Source: Alentia gelatinosa | Lineage: Eukaryota > Annelida > Polychaeta > Phyllodocida > Polynoidae | Direction of reading: 5' to 3' | DNA length: 64,000 nucleotides | NCBI GenBank assembly: GCA_950022655.1 | Contig: OX465584.1 | Location: forward strand, 52,620,723-52,684,722 | In this document: in pieces, positions 13,901 through 25,900 of the stretch | Layout of the letters: the number at the start of each line of letters is the position of its first letter | Position numbering within the stretch: the first letter of the stretch is position 1 | The notes under the pieces: model-generated | The model's input: the letters and a program-made list of their open reading frames with translations, nothing else | Databases searched by the model: none | Told to the model about the DNA's origin: nothing | Translations under genes and position numbers: made by a program

Positions 13901-14239
13901 TGTAATAATAATAGAGTATATATCACTAATATAGGTTCGACAGTACTCATAACACTATAGCTACTTACCTGGCAGTGCTGCTCCTTTACATTTATCTATG
14001 GACACAATATAGTTCTTTCACATGCATGTACACCTAACTTCCCCTTGTTTCAGTAGAACTCCTCCAGTCTGAGCTGAAGAACTCTGTGTAACAGGGTGCT
14101 CCACTTAACAGGATATACGAGGTTTAATGTATCTGATATCAGGCAGAGAATAGCAGTATACCAGTAAATGATGATTGTGATGATAGAGTGTTCCACAGTA
14201 CATACAATATGTAGGCATGACTGCTGTAACACACTAAAG
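10901..14239. other. No gene recognised
   Basis: Short frames only. About 12598-12780 is one copy of a 180-bp dispersed repeat whose other copy is at 15111-15290. About 13805-13905 matches 39668-39745 ('actgcacccctagcagc' in both). The rest is AT-rich sequence I cannot classify. Confidence 0.45.
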
Positions 14240-14730
14240 ACCTTTAGCATAACTCTAATGGGACATGATATCTTCGGCATAATTCTTATAAGTCACAATA
14301 TCTTCTGCATAATTCTTATAGGGACACAATATCTTCAGCATAATTCTTATAGGACACAATATCTTCAGCGTAGTTCTAATAGGCCACAATATCCTTAGAA
14401 TAACTCTTATAGCACACAACATCTTCAGCATAACTCTAAAGACAACACACAATATCTTCGGCATAACTCTAAAGACAACACACAATATCTTCGGCATAAC
14501 TCTAATATTGCACAAAATACCTTAAGCATAATTCTAGTAGCGCACAATATCTTCGGAAGGCATGTGCATAATATCCTCTGCATTACTCCCATAGTAATAC
14601 CTTGGGCATAACTCTAAGTCATGTGTACAATATCCTCTGCATAACTGCCCTAGCAATTATTAGTGCCTTGGGCATAACTCCAAATCATGTGCACAATATC
14701 CTCTGGATAACTGTATCACATAATATCACA
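14240..14730. repeat. Degenerate ~33-bp tandem repeat
   Basis: At least twelve imperfect units contain 'cacaatatcttcggcataa' with variable short linkers such as 'ctctaaagacaaca'. It is simple sequence rather than a CRISPR array, because the linkers are near-identical and the context is an animal genome. Confidence 0.8.
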
Positions 14731-16675
14731 TATCACTTAACATCTTGGACATGCCTCTCTAAGAACATAACTCATGGATACTGGAACTATCACATTCATG
14801 GTCATAGCACGGGACACACAGAGGAATTATCATCCAGGAGGACCTACCTTTAGGACAGGCGTATAATATGCTACAAAATAAACGTCCAGCTAAATCTGAG
14901 AACCTCTATTGTCAGTAGCACTTTCAGAAGTTGGCTCTTTCACTATAGATTCCACTCGGCAATGTTGGCATATGGATGGACATATTGTGAGCGAGGTAGG
15001 GCTGGCAGGACTTGCCCAACTTTATGAGGTATGAGACTTTATCTACTGAGTATCTCGCATATTTGATTCAATGACATTTTCCTTTCTTTATCTCACCCCT
15101 GGTATTTTCCTCCATATACTTTATATTGGGAGCTCGTATCCAACATCCACGGAGTTTTTAGGAAAAATATCCAATAGGGGATTATATCACAAATGTTAGC
15201 CTATCAGTCAATGTGAAGGGTGAGATGAATTCAGAAACCTATTCAAGTTTAGGGTTAGAGCTCGTCCCCATCTTGTTTGAATCGCTATTAATTCACACGG
15301 CTTTGCCTTGTGGATTACTACGCGATTCAAGCTCTTTAGTAACTTGCCATGATTTTGTGCTTCAACACGAATGTGCATTTTTAGCTTTATGTCAAGGCTT
15401 GGAAAGTCATTATTTACATATTAAGTGGAACCAATCATTTTCAAAATAGGGTGGTACGTCACCATACTGGCACAATATGGTGGTATGCGTCAACTACCAC
15501 TTCTCTATCAGAGGTTGGTATTTACAGTATTTGCTGGCATATATAGGTATATGATACTTTAGGCTCTTACATGAAGACCCTTAACTGAAAGCTAACAAGA
15601 CCCAAGGACGATATAGATTAAATTGACTCAACACTTATTGACAGCATTCCATCGACTAGTACTGTCTTAGGAAACAAGCTTGAATATCATTAAAAGATAA
15701 CCTTCGTGCAAATCCTCCATGCATCCTGTACTTTTGTAGGCTTACGTTATTCAACACATTCCAGGCCCTTAAGGGCAAAATATTTCTTCAAAATAAAAAT
15801 GTGAGCATGTTCTTGAAAGTTTAGAGAGAAGAATGATCAGATTATCCTACCCCTAATAAAAAGCCATAGGTTTAACATTGACTCAATGTATTCGACGGAG
15901 CGTTGAATAAAGTGTTATTTAAGGGGCTGTTCCATCTGGCTGAATTCTAAGCCGAAATACGATTCTGACAATGTTTGGTTTATTATTCTGGTACCATTGG
16001 TGTAATGGAACTGGTGAGAACAGTGCCATCGGCCACTGTTGGCCACCGTCGGCTGCCGTCGGCCGCTGTCTGGTGCCCTGTTCTATATGTCCGACGCAGT
16101 CCGATTCTAGTACACCCTTTTCCCGCTAGGGTTTTTACTGGTGGTGCCCGATGCCTACCTTGTGACCTTGACCTTTGGTTTGTTTACTTGAAGTGGTTAT
16201 TCGAAGTTAGATGGTGTATTGTTGCAAATAAAGGTTGTGTATCATGGTGATTTTGAAAACGAACATAACTGTAACTGTAATTGTGTCATAGTACAGTGTA
16301 CAGGACCAGAACTGTAGAACTGGGGTTGAGATTGTGATGGGGGAAGTCAGAGGTTTCTAACATTTTCGGGCACTATTGGCTGGCTATCAGATGATAGCAG
16401 ATACCACCAGATCGACGTTTTTAGGCTTGTTTTCATCCGGATTTGCCATGTATCAGCAGCAGATCGTTGCCGATGCTACCAGAACAAGGACGACGTGCAG
16501 TCGGTTATATGGAACAGACCCTTCATGCACCGAGGTGAATAAAAAAACAAACCAATCAGGGACGAGATAATGAAAGTAGATCCAGCAGCATTGATAAATG
16601 TGGCCATCCTCTGATGAGTGTCAACACACTACTAACATGGATAATTACAAAATTTTCTCTGTATATCGGTGAGAT
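14731..16675. other. No gene assigned; dispersed repeats, downstream of the AMT gene
   Basis: Contains the second copy of the 12.6-kb repeat (15111-15290) and one copy of a three-member family (about 15550-15740, with 41590-41765 and 46570-46740, all carrying 'gacccaRggacgat' and 'tcaacactta'). The final exon or 3' UTR of the minus-strand transporter could lie here, but I could not place it. Confidence 0.4.
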
Positions 16676-16860
16676 GGGGTAGGATAAATACGAAACCGAA
16701 CTCGAGTTAGCCTTGTCAATATTTATACCACTCTGGTCAGGTCTGCAACTCACTACACTCGGTTAACACCTCATGTAGTAATACACAACCTGCCCGTCGT
16801 GGCATAAACATTGACAAGGCTAACTCTCGTTCGGTTTCTACTAATTATTTCACGAGGCTG
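16676..16860. repeat. Hairpin repeat copy L (GGATAA-type family)
   Basis: Starts with the family signature 'ggggtaggataaa', followed by inverted arms: 'ccgaactcgagttagccttg' pairs with 'aaggctaactctcgttcgg', and 'tttataccac' with 'gtggcataaa'. Its architecture matches copies at 21784, 30271 and 39750, although the arm sequence is different. It lies in the 3' flank of the transporter gene. Confidence 0.55.
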
Positions 16861-16871
16861 GGATAACTTAC

Positions 16872-16961
16872 ATGTATCGGCTTCCAACGGTCTGACTGAC
16901 CATCCATCGCCGTATGACCGTGTCGGGTAGGCTGGCTCGCCGTGCTTAGGTATGTCCAAAC
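16872..16961 (-). CDS. AMT: AMT exon 10, C-terminal tail (residues 429-458)
   Basis: Encodes [20 protein letters not shown] and then [10 protein letters not shown], the conserved regulatory tail. Acceptor TTCACTAG; candidate donor GTAAGT at 16871-16866. If that donor is unused the frame reads on to a stop near 16771. Confidence 0.85.
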
Positions 16962-19900
16962 CTAGTGAATGAAAATTAACAGCATTAATACATGCATCAC
17001 ATAGGATCAAATTTGTGTGAGTTGTGCCAATTTTATTCAGCAAATGAATCGTGTCTAACTTGTTACTTCCTGAGTTTTTCTCTTTTCTAGTTGTTATCAG
17101 GAGCCATGCATCAAGGATCAAATATGTCATTCGTTCTGCAAATTTATCGCCTTTTTTCTTTTTCTTTTCGTTTGTTCACTAGGTAGGTACTATTAGGTCC
17201 GAGTTCGAAGCCATCCATGAAGTACATGTATATGCAAAATCTCTGAGCCAATTTATCCCCACAGAACCTTTCACCATCTTTTTTGCAATCGAGTAAGGAA
17301 AATTTACAAAATTTGGACTAATGTCTCCAGCCTCAATGTTTACGTACTTAATGGATGGCCTCTCAGCAATTATAAGACACATTGCTCTGATGATTTCAAT
17401 TAGCTGAAAAAAGTGATTTACAATACAATGCTAATCATCTAATGGTAATGCAACTATCGCCAATTCATTATATTTAAAAAAATGGAGATGTTTCCACTTG
17501 GACAATCTGCGACTTCTGGTAAGTGACATCCACAGCCATGAAAACAGCACTAATGTGGTGCACAGTAGATTTAACACTGGAAATGTGAAAAGAGCTACAC
17601 TTCACGCCTTACCTCCAAGTGACTGTGGCACAAAATGAACATCACTTACCGGAAACAGTTAAAATGCATTGTTTGGTAGAGCGGAAACTGAGAGTTCAGG
17701 GAGTTCAGCGAAATGGACGCCTTGAGCCTTTTACCGTTTGAGCTTGCTGTCAGCGCGAAAACATGGACGCCTTGAGCCTACACTATTTCAGTTGCGATTG
17801 GCGGGTTAGGTTTTTTTTTTTTTTACAGAATAGGGTTGGATAAGGGTTAGGGTTGTATATATATATATGACTATAAACCAGTATAATTGCACTTTTCATA
17901 GATTTTACACCTAGAAGCTCAAGGCCATCAAAACGGGGTAGGCTCAAGGCGTCCACAGAAAGGCTCAAGGCGTCCACAGAAAGGCTCAAGGCGTTCAGGG
18001 CTCAAATCGCACCCCTCTCATAAGATCTCACACTCTCTAAGTGGTATTCTGTATTCCAGTCCAAATAAAGCCTCTACGGCCCTAAGTACACAGTATTCCC
18101 GCTAGGTGGCATCATTGAGGTTATAGGAATTTCTGGGCCGCATTGATGTACGTTTTTACCACGAGAGGCACGCCAATGGATTCTCAAGGCTCTAAGCCTA
18201 GTTCGTTAAGAATTCTTCTCCAAGAGGATAGTGAGAACCTTGTACAGAATACGATTTAGAGAGTGTGAGATCTTATGAGAGGTGCACATCGTCCCGGGCT
18301 CAATGCGTCCACAGGGTAGGCTCAAGGCGTCCACAGAAAGGCTCAAGGCATCCAGGGCTCAAATCGTCCGGGCTCAAGGCGTCCACAGGGTAGGCTCAAG
18401 GCGTCCACGGAAAGGCTCAAGGCGTCCAGGGCTCAAATCGTCCCGGGCTCGAGGCGTCCATGAACCGGAGTTGACGTCACTCTCTGAGTAGCTTGTTGAG
18501 TTACTCACCTCGGCGCTCCCACTCCTCAGCCACGCGGAAGATTTTGAAGAGACGGAGGAGACCGAAGAGAATGAGACTAACGCCGACGGCCCAGGCAGTA
18601 ATGGCGCCAACACCGGCCAGGTTCCACAGCAGGCCCTGTCAGATGAATCACTCACTAATTAATACCGAGAATGTCTGGAATTGTATCTTTGTTATGCTTT
18701 TATTACGCAGAAAAGCAGCACACCCGTCTTCTCTGGCAGGTTAGGGAAAAAAAGAGTATCAATCATTAGTTACATTGAATTGCATACAAATATTGCCAGC
18801 ATATATACATACATATATATATATATATATAGTGTATGTATCATATACAGAGACAGATAGAGATACGTTTAAAAAAAGGTACAATTGATGAAGCAAGCTA
18901 GTGTATGATAATGATAATGAGATGAGATGATGCAATTTTTAAAACTTAAGTATCAAGTTTATACATGAATATATGGCCCATATAATCAGAAGGTCCCGAG
19001 TTCAAATCCCAGAAAAGCTCCCTTTATAGGTTTTCCCTTTAGAAAAAAAGAGAAAGATTCCTGAACTGAATGATCTTTTTCGACGTAGAATGTACCTGGT
19101 TTGAGAAACGAGGGGGTGCAATGACCAATGGCCACTTGTCACCAATTTCCTTTCACCGCTTCTTTTAAGGTTGATCTACACATACAGAATGTGTTTTCAA
19201 CGTAGGGTGGTACATCATTTTATACCACCATACACTGCTGGTATATATTTAATACCAATGGGTAAACGTAGTTTTCTTTACACTAACACGACCACAAGTG
19301 CCTTGGGCTTGCCTGCTGCGCACTCTTGCTGTCCGCAGCTTCTCCTATCGTCAAATTTACAGCCTGTTCTTTGGCTATCTTTCTCATGAATATTCATGGG
19401 GCCGTGTGGCCCTCTCTACTGGACGTGTGTGTCTTCCCCTAGCAGAGGTTGGTATTTGTGCAACATACTGGCACAGGTAAATAATAATGGCTGGTTCCCG
19501 TCGTTGTATGGTAACAGACCCTTACTTTCCATCTGGTACCTCCAGTCTCAGACTGCCTTGCAAGTGGACATTCCATATTCCTTGTGAGTGGGTGTACTGT
19601 ATGTACCTCCAGTCGCAAGGAAATGCATTTCACACTGAGAGCTGTATTCCTTGTGCCTCATGCTCATGCAACTGGAGGTACCGCCTCCTGAGACCCCAAA
19701 GTCGCATAGTGTGAACTGGCCTTGAACTATACCCCCCCCCCCCCCCCCGGCCTTGCTTTTTAGGTACAACAGTACGTCCAGTCTCAGACTAACTTCACCA
19801 AATATCAAACATGTTTGATATTCAAAAATGCTTGCGACTGGGCACACCAGAGGTACCTCCAGTCTGAGATTGGGTGTATCCAGTATGTCCAGTCTCAGAC

Positions 19901-22900
19901 TAGCAGGAATTGTGCAGTTCACATGGTGCATTTTGCAGTGTTGCCCAGTCTCAGACTGGGTGTAGCTATTGTGATGTATGTATTCAGAATATCACAGGGT
20001 GCCTCCTAACAGGTCCTCGCTCTAGATAGTGGTTAAGGCCCAATTGTTTGCACTGCCACCCCCAGCGTTTGAACCGTCCCCTGTCTTTGTTTCGACTGAC
20101 CCCCCAATGGCATAAATAAAGAGCAGATGTCCATTCAGAACTGACTTTGAACCCAAACACCCAGGCGTCAGCATCTCCAGACTGCTCAACATTACCACCA
20201 CTACAGTAAGGAGGCTGGTATAATAGGACACTAGGCTACAAAGGCCTTTACTGAGGATTGGGCTTCTCCACAAGCTGCTATCACCCTAGCACTGGAGGAA
20301 CAGAGATAGATGACTGCTACCACTATATGCCACTGCTTTGGATCATCTATATCCACAAGTCAAGGAGACATTGAACAATAACTGAAAGTGATAGACTGTG
20401 AGTACTATTATAACCAAGAGGAATTGTATCATATGAACTCTACAGAAGTGAATGTGATTGTATGTAGATGAAAATTGTTATGTAACTGTATACTTTGTTA
20501 TAATATATATATCTGTGTAGGGCTATCTGTCTTCTTCATTTAGTATAGAAGATATTCCAAATTATCTTTTCTTGTCACTGTGCTAGCTAGTCTAGAAGAT
20601 TAGGCTTTTGTTACTGTGCATGACATTATGTACCTAAAAACTCACATTGTGAACTGGTCATAACACTTCCAGCATTTATACAGACAATAATCGATGGTTT
20701 TGTGGACAGGCGGCCGTAAACCACGAGAGGTTGACGCGTAGTAATACACGAGCGCTAGCGAGTGTATTACGACGTCAACCGCGAGTGCTTTACAGAGCCG
20801 CCTGTCTACAAAATCATCGTTTGTTGTATTTATTATCCATCTTTTCAAACAATTTAAACCCAGTAATTGCCATATTAACAGGTATAACAATAGGAACTAT
20901 TTCTTTGCTGTATAGCAAAAGGGATTATTTTTCCCGTATACCATGGTTTTGAGACCGTATACCACAGGTTTGAATCCGTATACCACAGTTATGGTATCTG
21001 ACAGGTTTTATACAATGGGTAGTGGTTTACTGAGTCCCCATACATTTTCAATGGGGACTTTGTATACGATGGATAATAAAGTCCAATAGATCTTACCATG
21101 AATGCCTTTTTGTTCCAGGCGTAGAGGACTCCCACTTCACGACTGAGGATGGGAGCAGCGAGAACACCCCAGACTCCACTCCCGGCATGCACTGCAATAT
21201 AACATGATAAAGTCAAATAGTTCATATTGATGAGAAAATTACAGATGAAATATCAGTAAGCGCATAAGAAGTAGGCCCGCTGAACAATTTCACAACCATA
21301 AATAGCGTGATCTGCCGCCACCGACTGACTTTTGAGGCTGCTGACGATCTCGATTTATATATATATATATTTTTTTTTTTCAGTCATTTATTTAGGCTGT
21401 GATCGAGTTCAGTACAATTGGTGTCACTGGTTTACATACTCGACCAGCACAAGATATTTGCGGATGGCGGTTTCGAGTTATAATACAGAGGTACATGTAG
21501 AATGCAAGAGAAACAAATACATAAAACAAACAAATCATATCAAAAGTTTCGCGAGAGTCACTACAGTGAAAATGAGTATGAGTTGAGGTACCAATAAATA
21601 TCGGAAAACAGGTATTCTCTGTGGAGCCTGGCCTATGTGCTTACTGACATATTAGGCCAGGTAACACCCGCCATTTTTCTGGCGCATCAGGGGTAACAGC
21701 TGCCCCTTTTCTAATACTTTGTGGGATCGCATTGAGCTGTAGTGGCATGAACATGCTGTCTGGGAATATCAAGAGACGTCACGAGTTTGAGTATGAGTTT
21801 ATTTATGTCGCGTATTCTGTTGGCTCAGTAATTACACGAGTCGAAGATGAGTGAAATTACGAAGCCAACAAAATGAGTGACATAAGTAAACTCAAACTCA
21901 AACGAGTGGTGTTTGGGTTTTATCCTACCCCATTTCCACATTTTTTTCAGTAATAGAAAGTAGTGGCATAAACAACACTTTATGTCACACCCGTGACATG
22001 ATGTCCCATGTTAAGCCGATGGCGTCTTTTTTTATTAGGGCTAGGATAAATGTTGGCCGCACTACAGTCTAGGAGAGAGGCTCTGCTGGCTCTCCTTGCC
22101 ACTGCAAATCGGCAGGGAACCAGGGAAAGTTCAGGGTCAATCACACGTTGCTCTCGCTGGGTGTTACCTGTCCAATTGTCCATAGGGGCAGGGAACCAGT
22201 CTAAGAAAACAGAGCTTTCACTTCGCTGTCAATGATTTTTATCATAACCCTTTTTTCATAAAGAGAATGCCTGGTATTGTGTAATGGGAATATTTACACT
22301 GTTGGATCAAAGGTTTTCCCGCCACTCCACGCCTGAGTAATCAGCCAATCAAAAATCCAGAAAAAAGGACACGTGACCAAACTGACCAATGAGGGTCTAG
22401 TTCTATAAAGAAATAAGATAAAATCAGAAGTATATTCGTCATTGGTCTAGGTCCCTGTTTGTCATCTTGCGTGGGGTGCCTCGGAATATTCGTTGCATAC
22501 AATAGATTTAAGACGGGAAATATAAAAAGTGCTACACATAATGATAAAACACTCCTTCACGTCTTTTCTTGTATACCTCAAAATCAGGTCAGTGACTGTG
22601 ACACCAAATGAACATCACTTTTTTATTCTTTTATTCAATTTGGTTTATTCAGCTCTCTCTCCTATACAGAAGTTTTTCTGAGCTTGCGATAGAATAAAAC
22701 AACCCTGCTGCCAATGATACTCAAACCAAGCTACAGGAGTAGTTAGGGGGAGGAGGAGGGTGTGTGGAGGGATCGGGAGGTATAATGAGATGAGTAAGAA
22801 ATCAATACCCAGGATATAACACTTACATTTTAGAACAATATACTTAATGTCTATATAACTTAATACTGGAAATAGTTTTTTAAAAAAACATTATTTGCTT

Positions 22901-25900
22901 AAGTGGAAACTGGGCCATTACCTGCTACTGCATCCAGCGGATCGTCGACGCCAACCTTGACGACCATTTTGCTCCAGAGGAGGTAGTTGACCCCTGCGAT
23001 GAGTCCAATAACGGCGGCCCCGTAATTGTAGACGGTGTTACAGCTGGCGCAGATTGCCACCTGGTCAGTAGAGTGTCTTATCTAGTCATGGCTATACAAT
23101 TTAAGGCACATTGGACAATTTGACTTGAAAATTAATACCCATGTCATTTTCAGGAAACCCATCTATGGACCCATTGTATTAGTCGGATATATCTGTATGT
23201 GTTTTCTATGGACACCCTGCATTAGGTGCATATATCTGTATGTGTTTTCTATGAACACTTTGAATTAGGTGGATATATCTGTTTGCGTTTTCTATGGACA
23301 CTTTGTATCAGTTGGATATCTGTATGTGTTTTCTATGGACACTTTGTATTAGTCGGATATATCTGTATGTGTTTTCTAGGGCCACTCTGTATTAGGTGGA
23401 TATATCTGTATGTGCTTTTTAGGGCCAGTCTGTATTAGGTGGATATATCTCTTTGCGTTTTCTATGGACACTTTGTATTAGTCGGATATATCTGTATGTG
23501 CTTTTTAGGGCCAGTCTGTATTAAGTGAATATATCTGTTTGCGTTATCTATGGACACTTTGTATTAGTCGGATATATCTGTATGCGTTTTCTATGGACAC
23601 TTTGTATTAGTCGGATATATCTGTATGCGTTTTCTATGGACACTTTGTATCAGTCGGATATATCTGTATGTGTTTTCTATGGACACTTTGTATCAGTTGG
23701 ATATATCTGTATGTGTTTTCTATGGACACTTTCCATTAGGTGGATATTAAAACGGTGACTTACCATTCCGGAGATGCCGCCGTTGACTGTGACGAGCAGT
23801 GACCACCTGGTGGGGGTACCTTTAATGAAGGCGATAATACGGGACAGCACCATCGACGTGATGGCGGCGAACGCTCCGGCGATGATGGTGTTCACCACGG
23901 ACAGAGCCACCGCCTCGCCGTCCCCGGGGTTGGAGATGGAGGCCTGAGAGCCTCCGTTAAACGCGAAGAAACCGAAGAAGAGGATGAATCCACCCAGAGC
24001 GGCCAGCTGAAAGTAGTACGAGTAAGATCCTTCACACATGGAGTACACTGGTTTCAGTCACTATATTAACCATGGTATTCAAAGACCCCATTGTGGCTAG
24101 GTGGTAGGGGTGTTCACCTCGAGCATGGGAGGTCGTGGGTTCAAACGCCGGTCGGGTCATACTAAAGACTTACATAAAAATGGTACCCAATGCCTATTCG
24201 GTTTAACACCCGCCATTAGAATGAGGAGTAGGGGCAAGGGCCTGAATGAAAGAACGGCTCAATAGCCGAATTCTGTGATTGTACACACAATATTCCCTAA
24301 TAGAAATTACCAAAAAAAGAAGAAAAAAATGTATGGGGACCCATTATATAATACCTGTCAGATACCATAAGCATGGTATATGGATTCAAACCTGTGGTAT
24401 ACGGCATCAGAGTTGGTTAGTTGGTTGGTTTGATTTAACGGCCAGTTAACTATTAGAGGTTCTCACCAGACTTACTCAAGGTTCTTTTACACAACATGGG
24501 TGGTGATCGAATCTATGTAATGAATTCAGATAGAAATCTCACCCCTACACATTTACCGAGGTGAGAGTTCTTTTAGTTCCCACACCACATGGACATAGTA
24601 TGAGAACGATTGGCCTTTGATATAGCAGTAAATCTACCACTGCTGGGAATGAAGGAGAAGAGTGGCTGCAGTGGGACTCGAACCCTCAAAGTCCTACAAC
24701 CTTGGTGCTCTAACCACTGAGATAACTCCCCACCCCCACGGCATCAGAGATATGGTATATATAGGAAAATAGTCCCTTTGTGCTGTAGAGCAAAGAAATA
24801 GTCCCTGATATACCCTTCAATATGATAATTACTGGGTTTGATTCATTCGAAAAGATGGATGATAACGAGCCAAGCGGCTCTGTAAACCACTCGAGGTTGA
24901 CGTTGTGATACACTCCCTAGCGCTCCTGTATTACTACGCGTCAACCTGTCGTGGTTTACGGCTGCCTGTCCACAAAACCATCTTTTATTGTCTATGTTTC
25001 CGATGCCTACCCCGACCCCTCTACCTCCTCCACCTCTCCTCGCCGGGATACAGGGATTCCTGGACCTGTCAGGCAGTAGGGGAAGTCCAAATGTTGCAAA
25101 GTAGTTTTATTTCCTAATTATGTCAAAGACTTGGGCAAGTCTAATCACATCACAAATACCTTTGATGAAAACGGGAATACTCCCAATGCCTCAGATGTAC
25201 ACAGAGTGATTCTGTTACTGCTAATGTAATGTGTCTTATGTATTTGTTGCTTTTCGACGACATGTAAAAGCGCCTGTGTCAAGGTGAATGTACGTCTTAT
25301 ATTGAATACAAAAAATTCAAGAATGGTCAAAGGATGTGGTCAATTTTAACAAATAGCCCGTTGCTTGAATGTGTCATTGTTGATGATATAAAATGGAAGA
25401 ATAGTTCACAGTACAAGAATTAAATTGTACAGTTCTATCATGGTCTATCAATTGAACGTTTACACGCTAGACAGGAAACAACTGCAAATATATAGTGAAA
25501 TATTCAAAATTTCCAATTGGATATTCCTGAATACCACTATGAATAGCCTAAGAGGAATGTGAAACGATAAAAACAATTTGAGAAAGGCAATAACTTAGAG
25601 ATAAGAAAACAGAAATAAACGTATACATACGGGGACGGAGTGGCCAGGGATGTCCTTCAATTCGCCGTTCTCGTCGACACGATCGAGCCGTTTACCAAGA
25701 ATAGCTGCACCTACGAGCGCCGCCATGCCTCCTAGCAAATGTACCACACCGCTCCCTGCAAAGTCCTGCAAAGACAAACAACGCTCTAAATAAAAGATGT
25801 ACGCCTCCTGGCAGATGTACCACACCACTCTCTGCAAAGTCCTGCAAAGACAAACAACGCTCTGAATAGGAGATGTACGCCTCCTGGCAGATGTACCATG

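Noticed and set aside
14240..14730. CRISPR-like spacing of short repeats
   Set aside because: The linkers are not unique, the repeats are degenerate, and the DNA is clearly from an animal.
16556..16753. 65-codon minus-strand frame as the last AMT exon
   Set aside because: I found no acceptor in the required phase, and it overlaps hairpin copy L.
24006..24048. An alternative upstream start of AMT exon 6 (frame open to 24048)
   Set aside because: The acceptor TACTTTCAG at 24007 and family alignment (HSVP joined to LAALGG) place the exon start at 24006.
24668..24737. A minus-strand tRNA gene
   Set aside because: A and B boxes are present, but acceptor-stem ends do not pair and a 12-bp duplication with an AACC-like tail shows it is a SINE.
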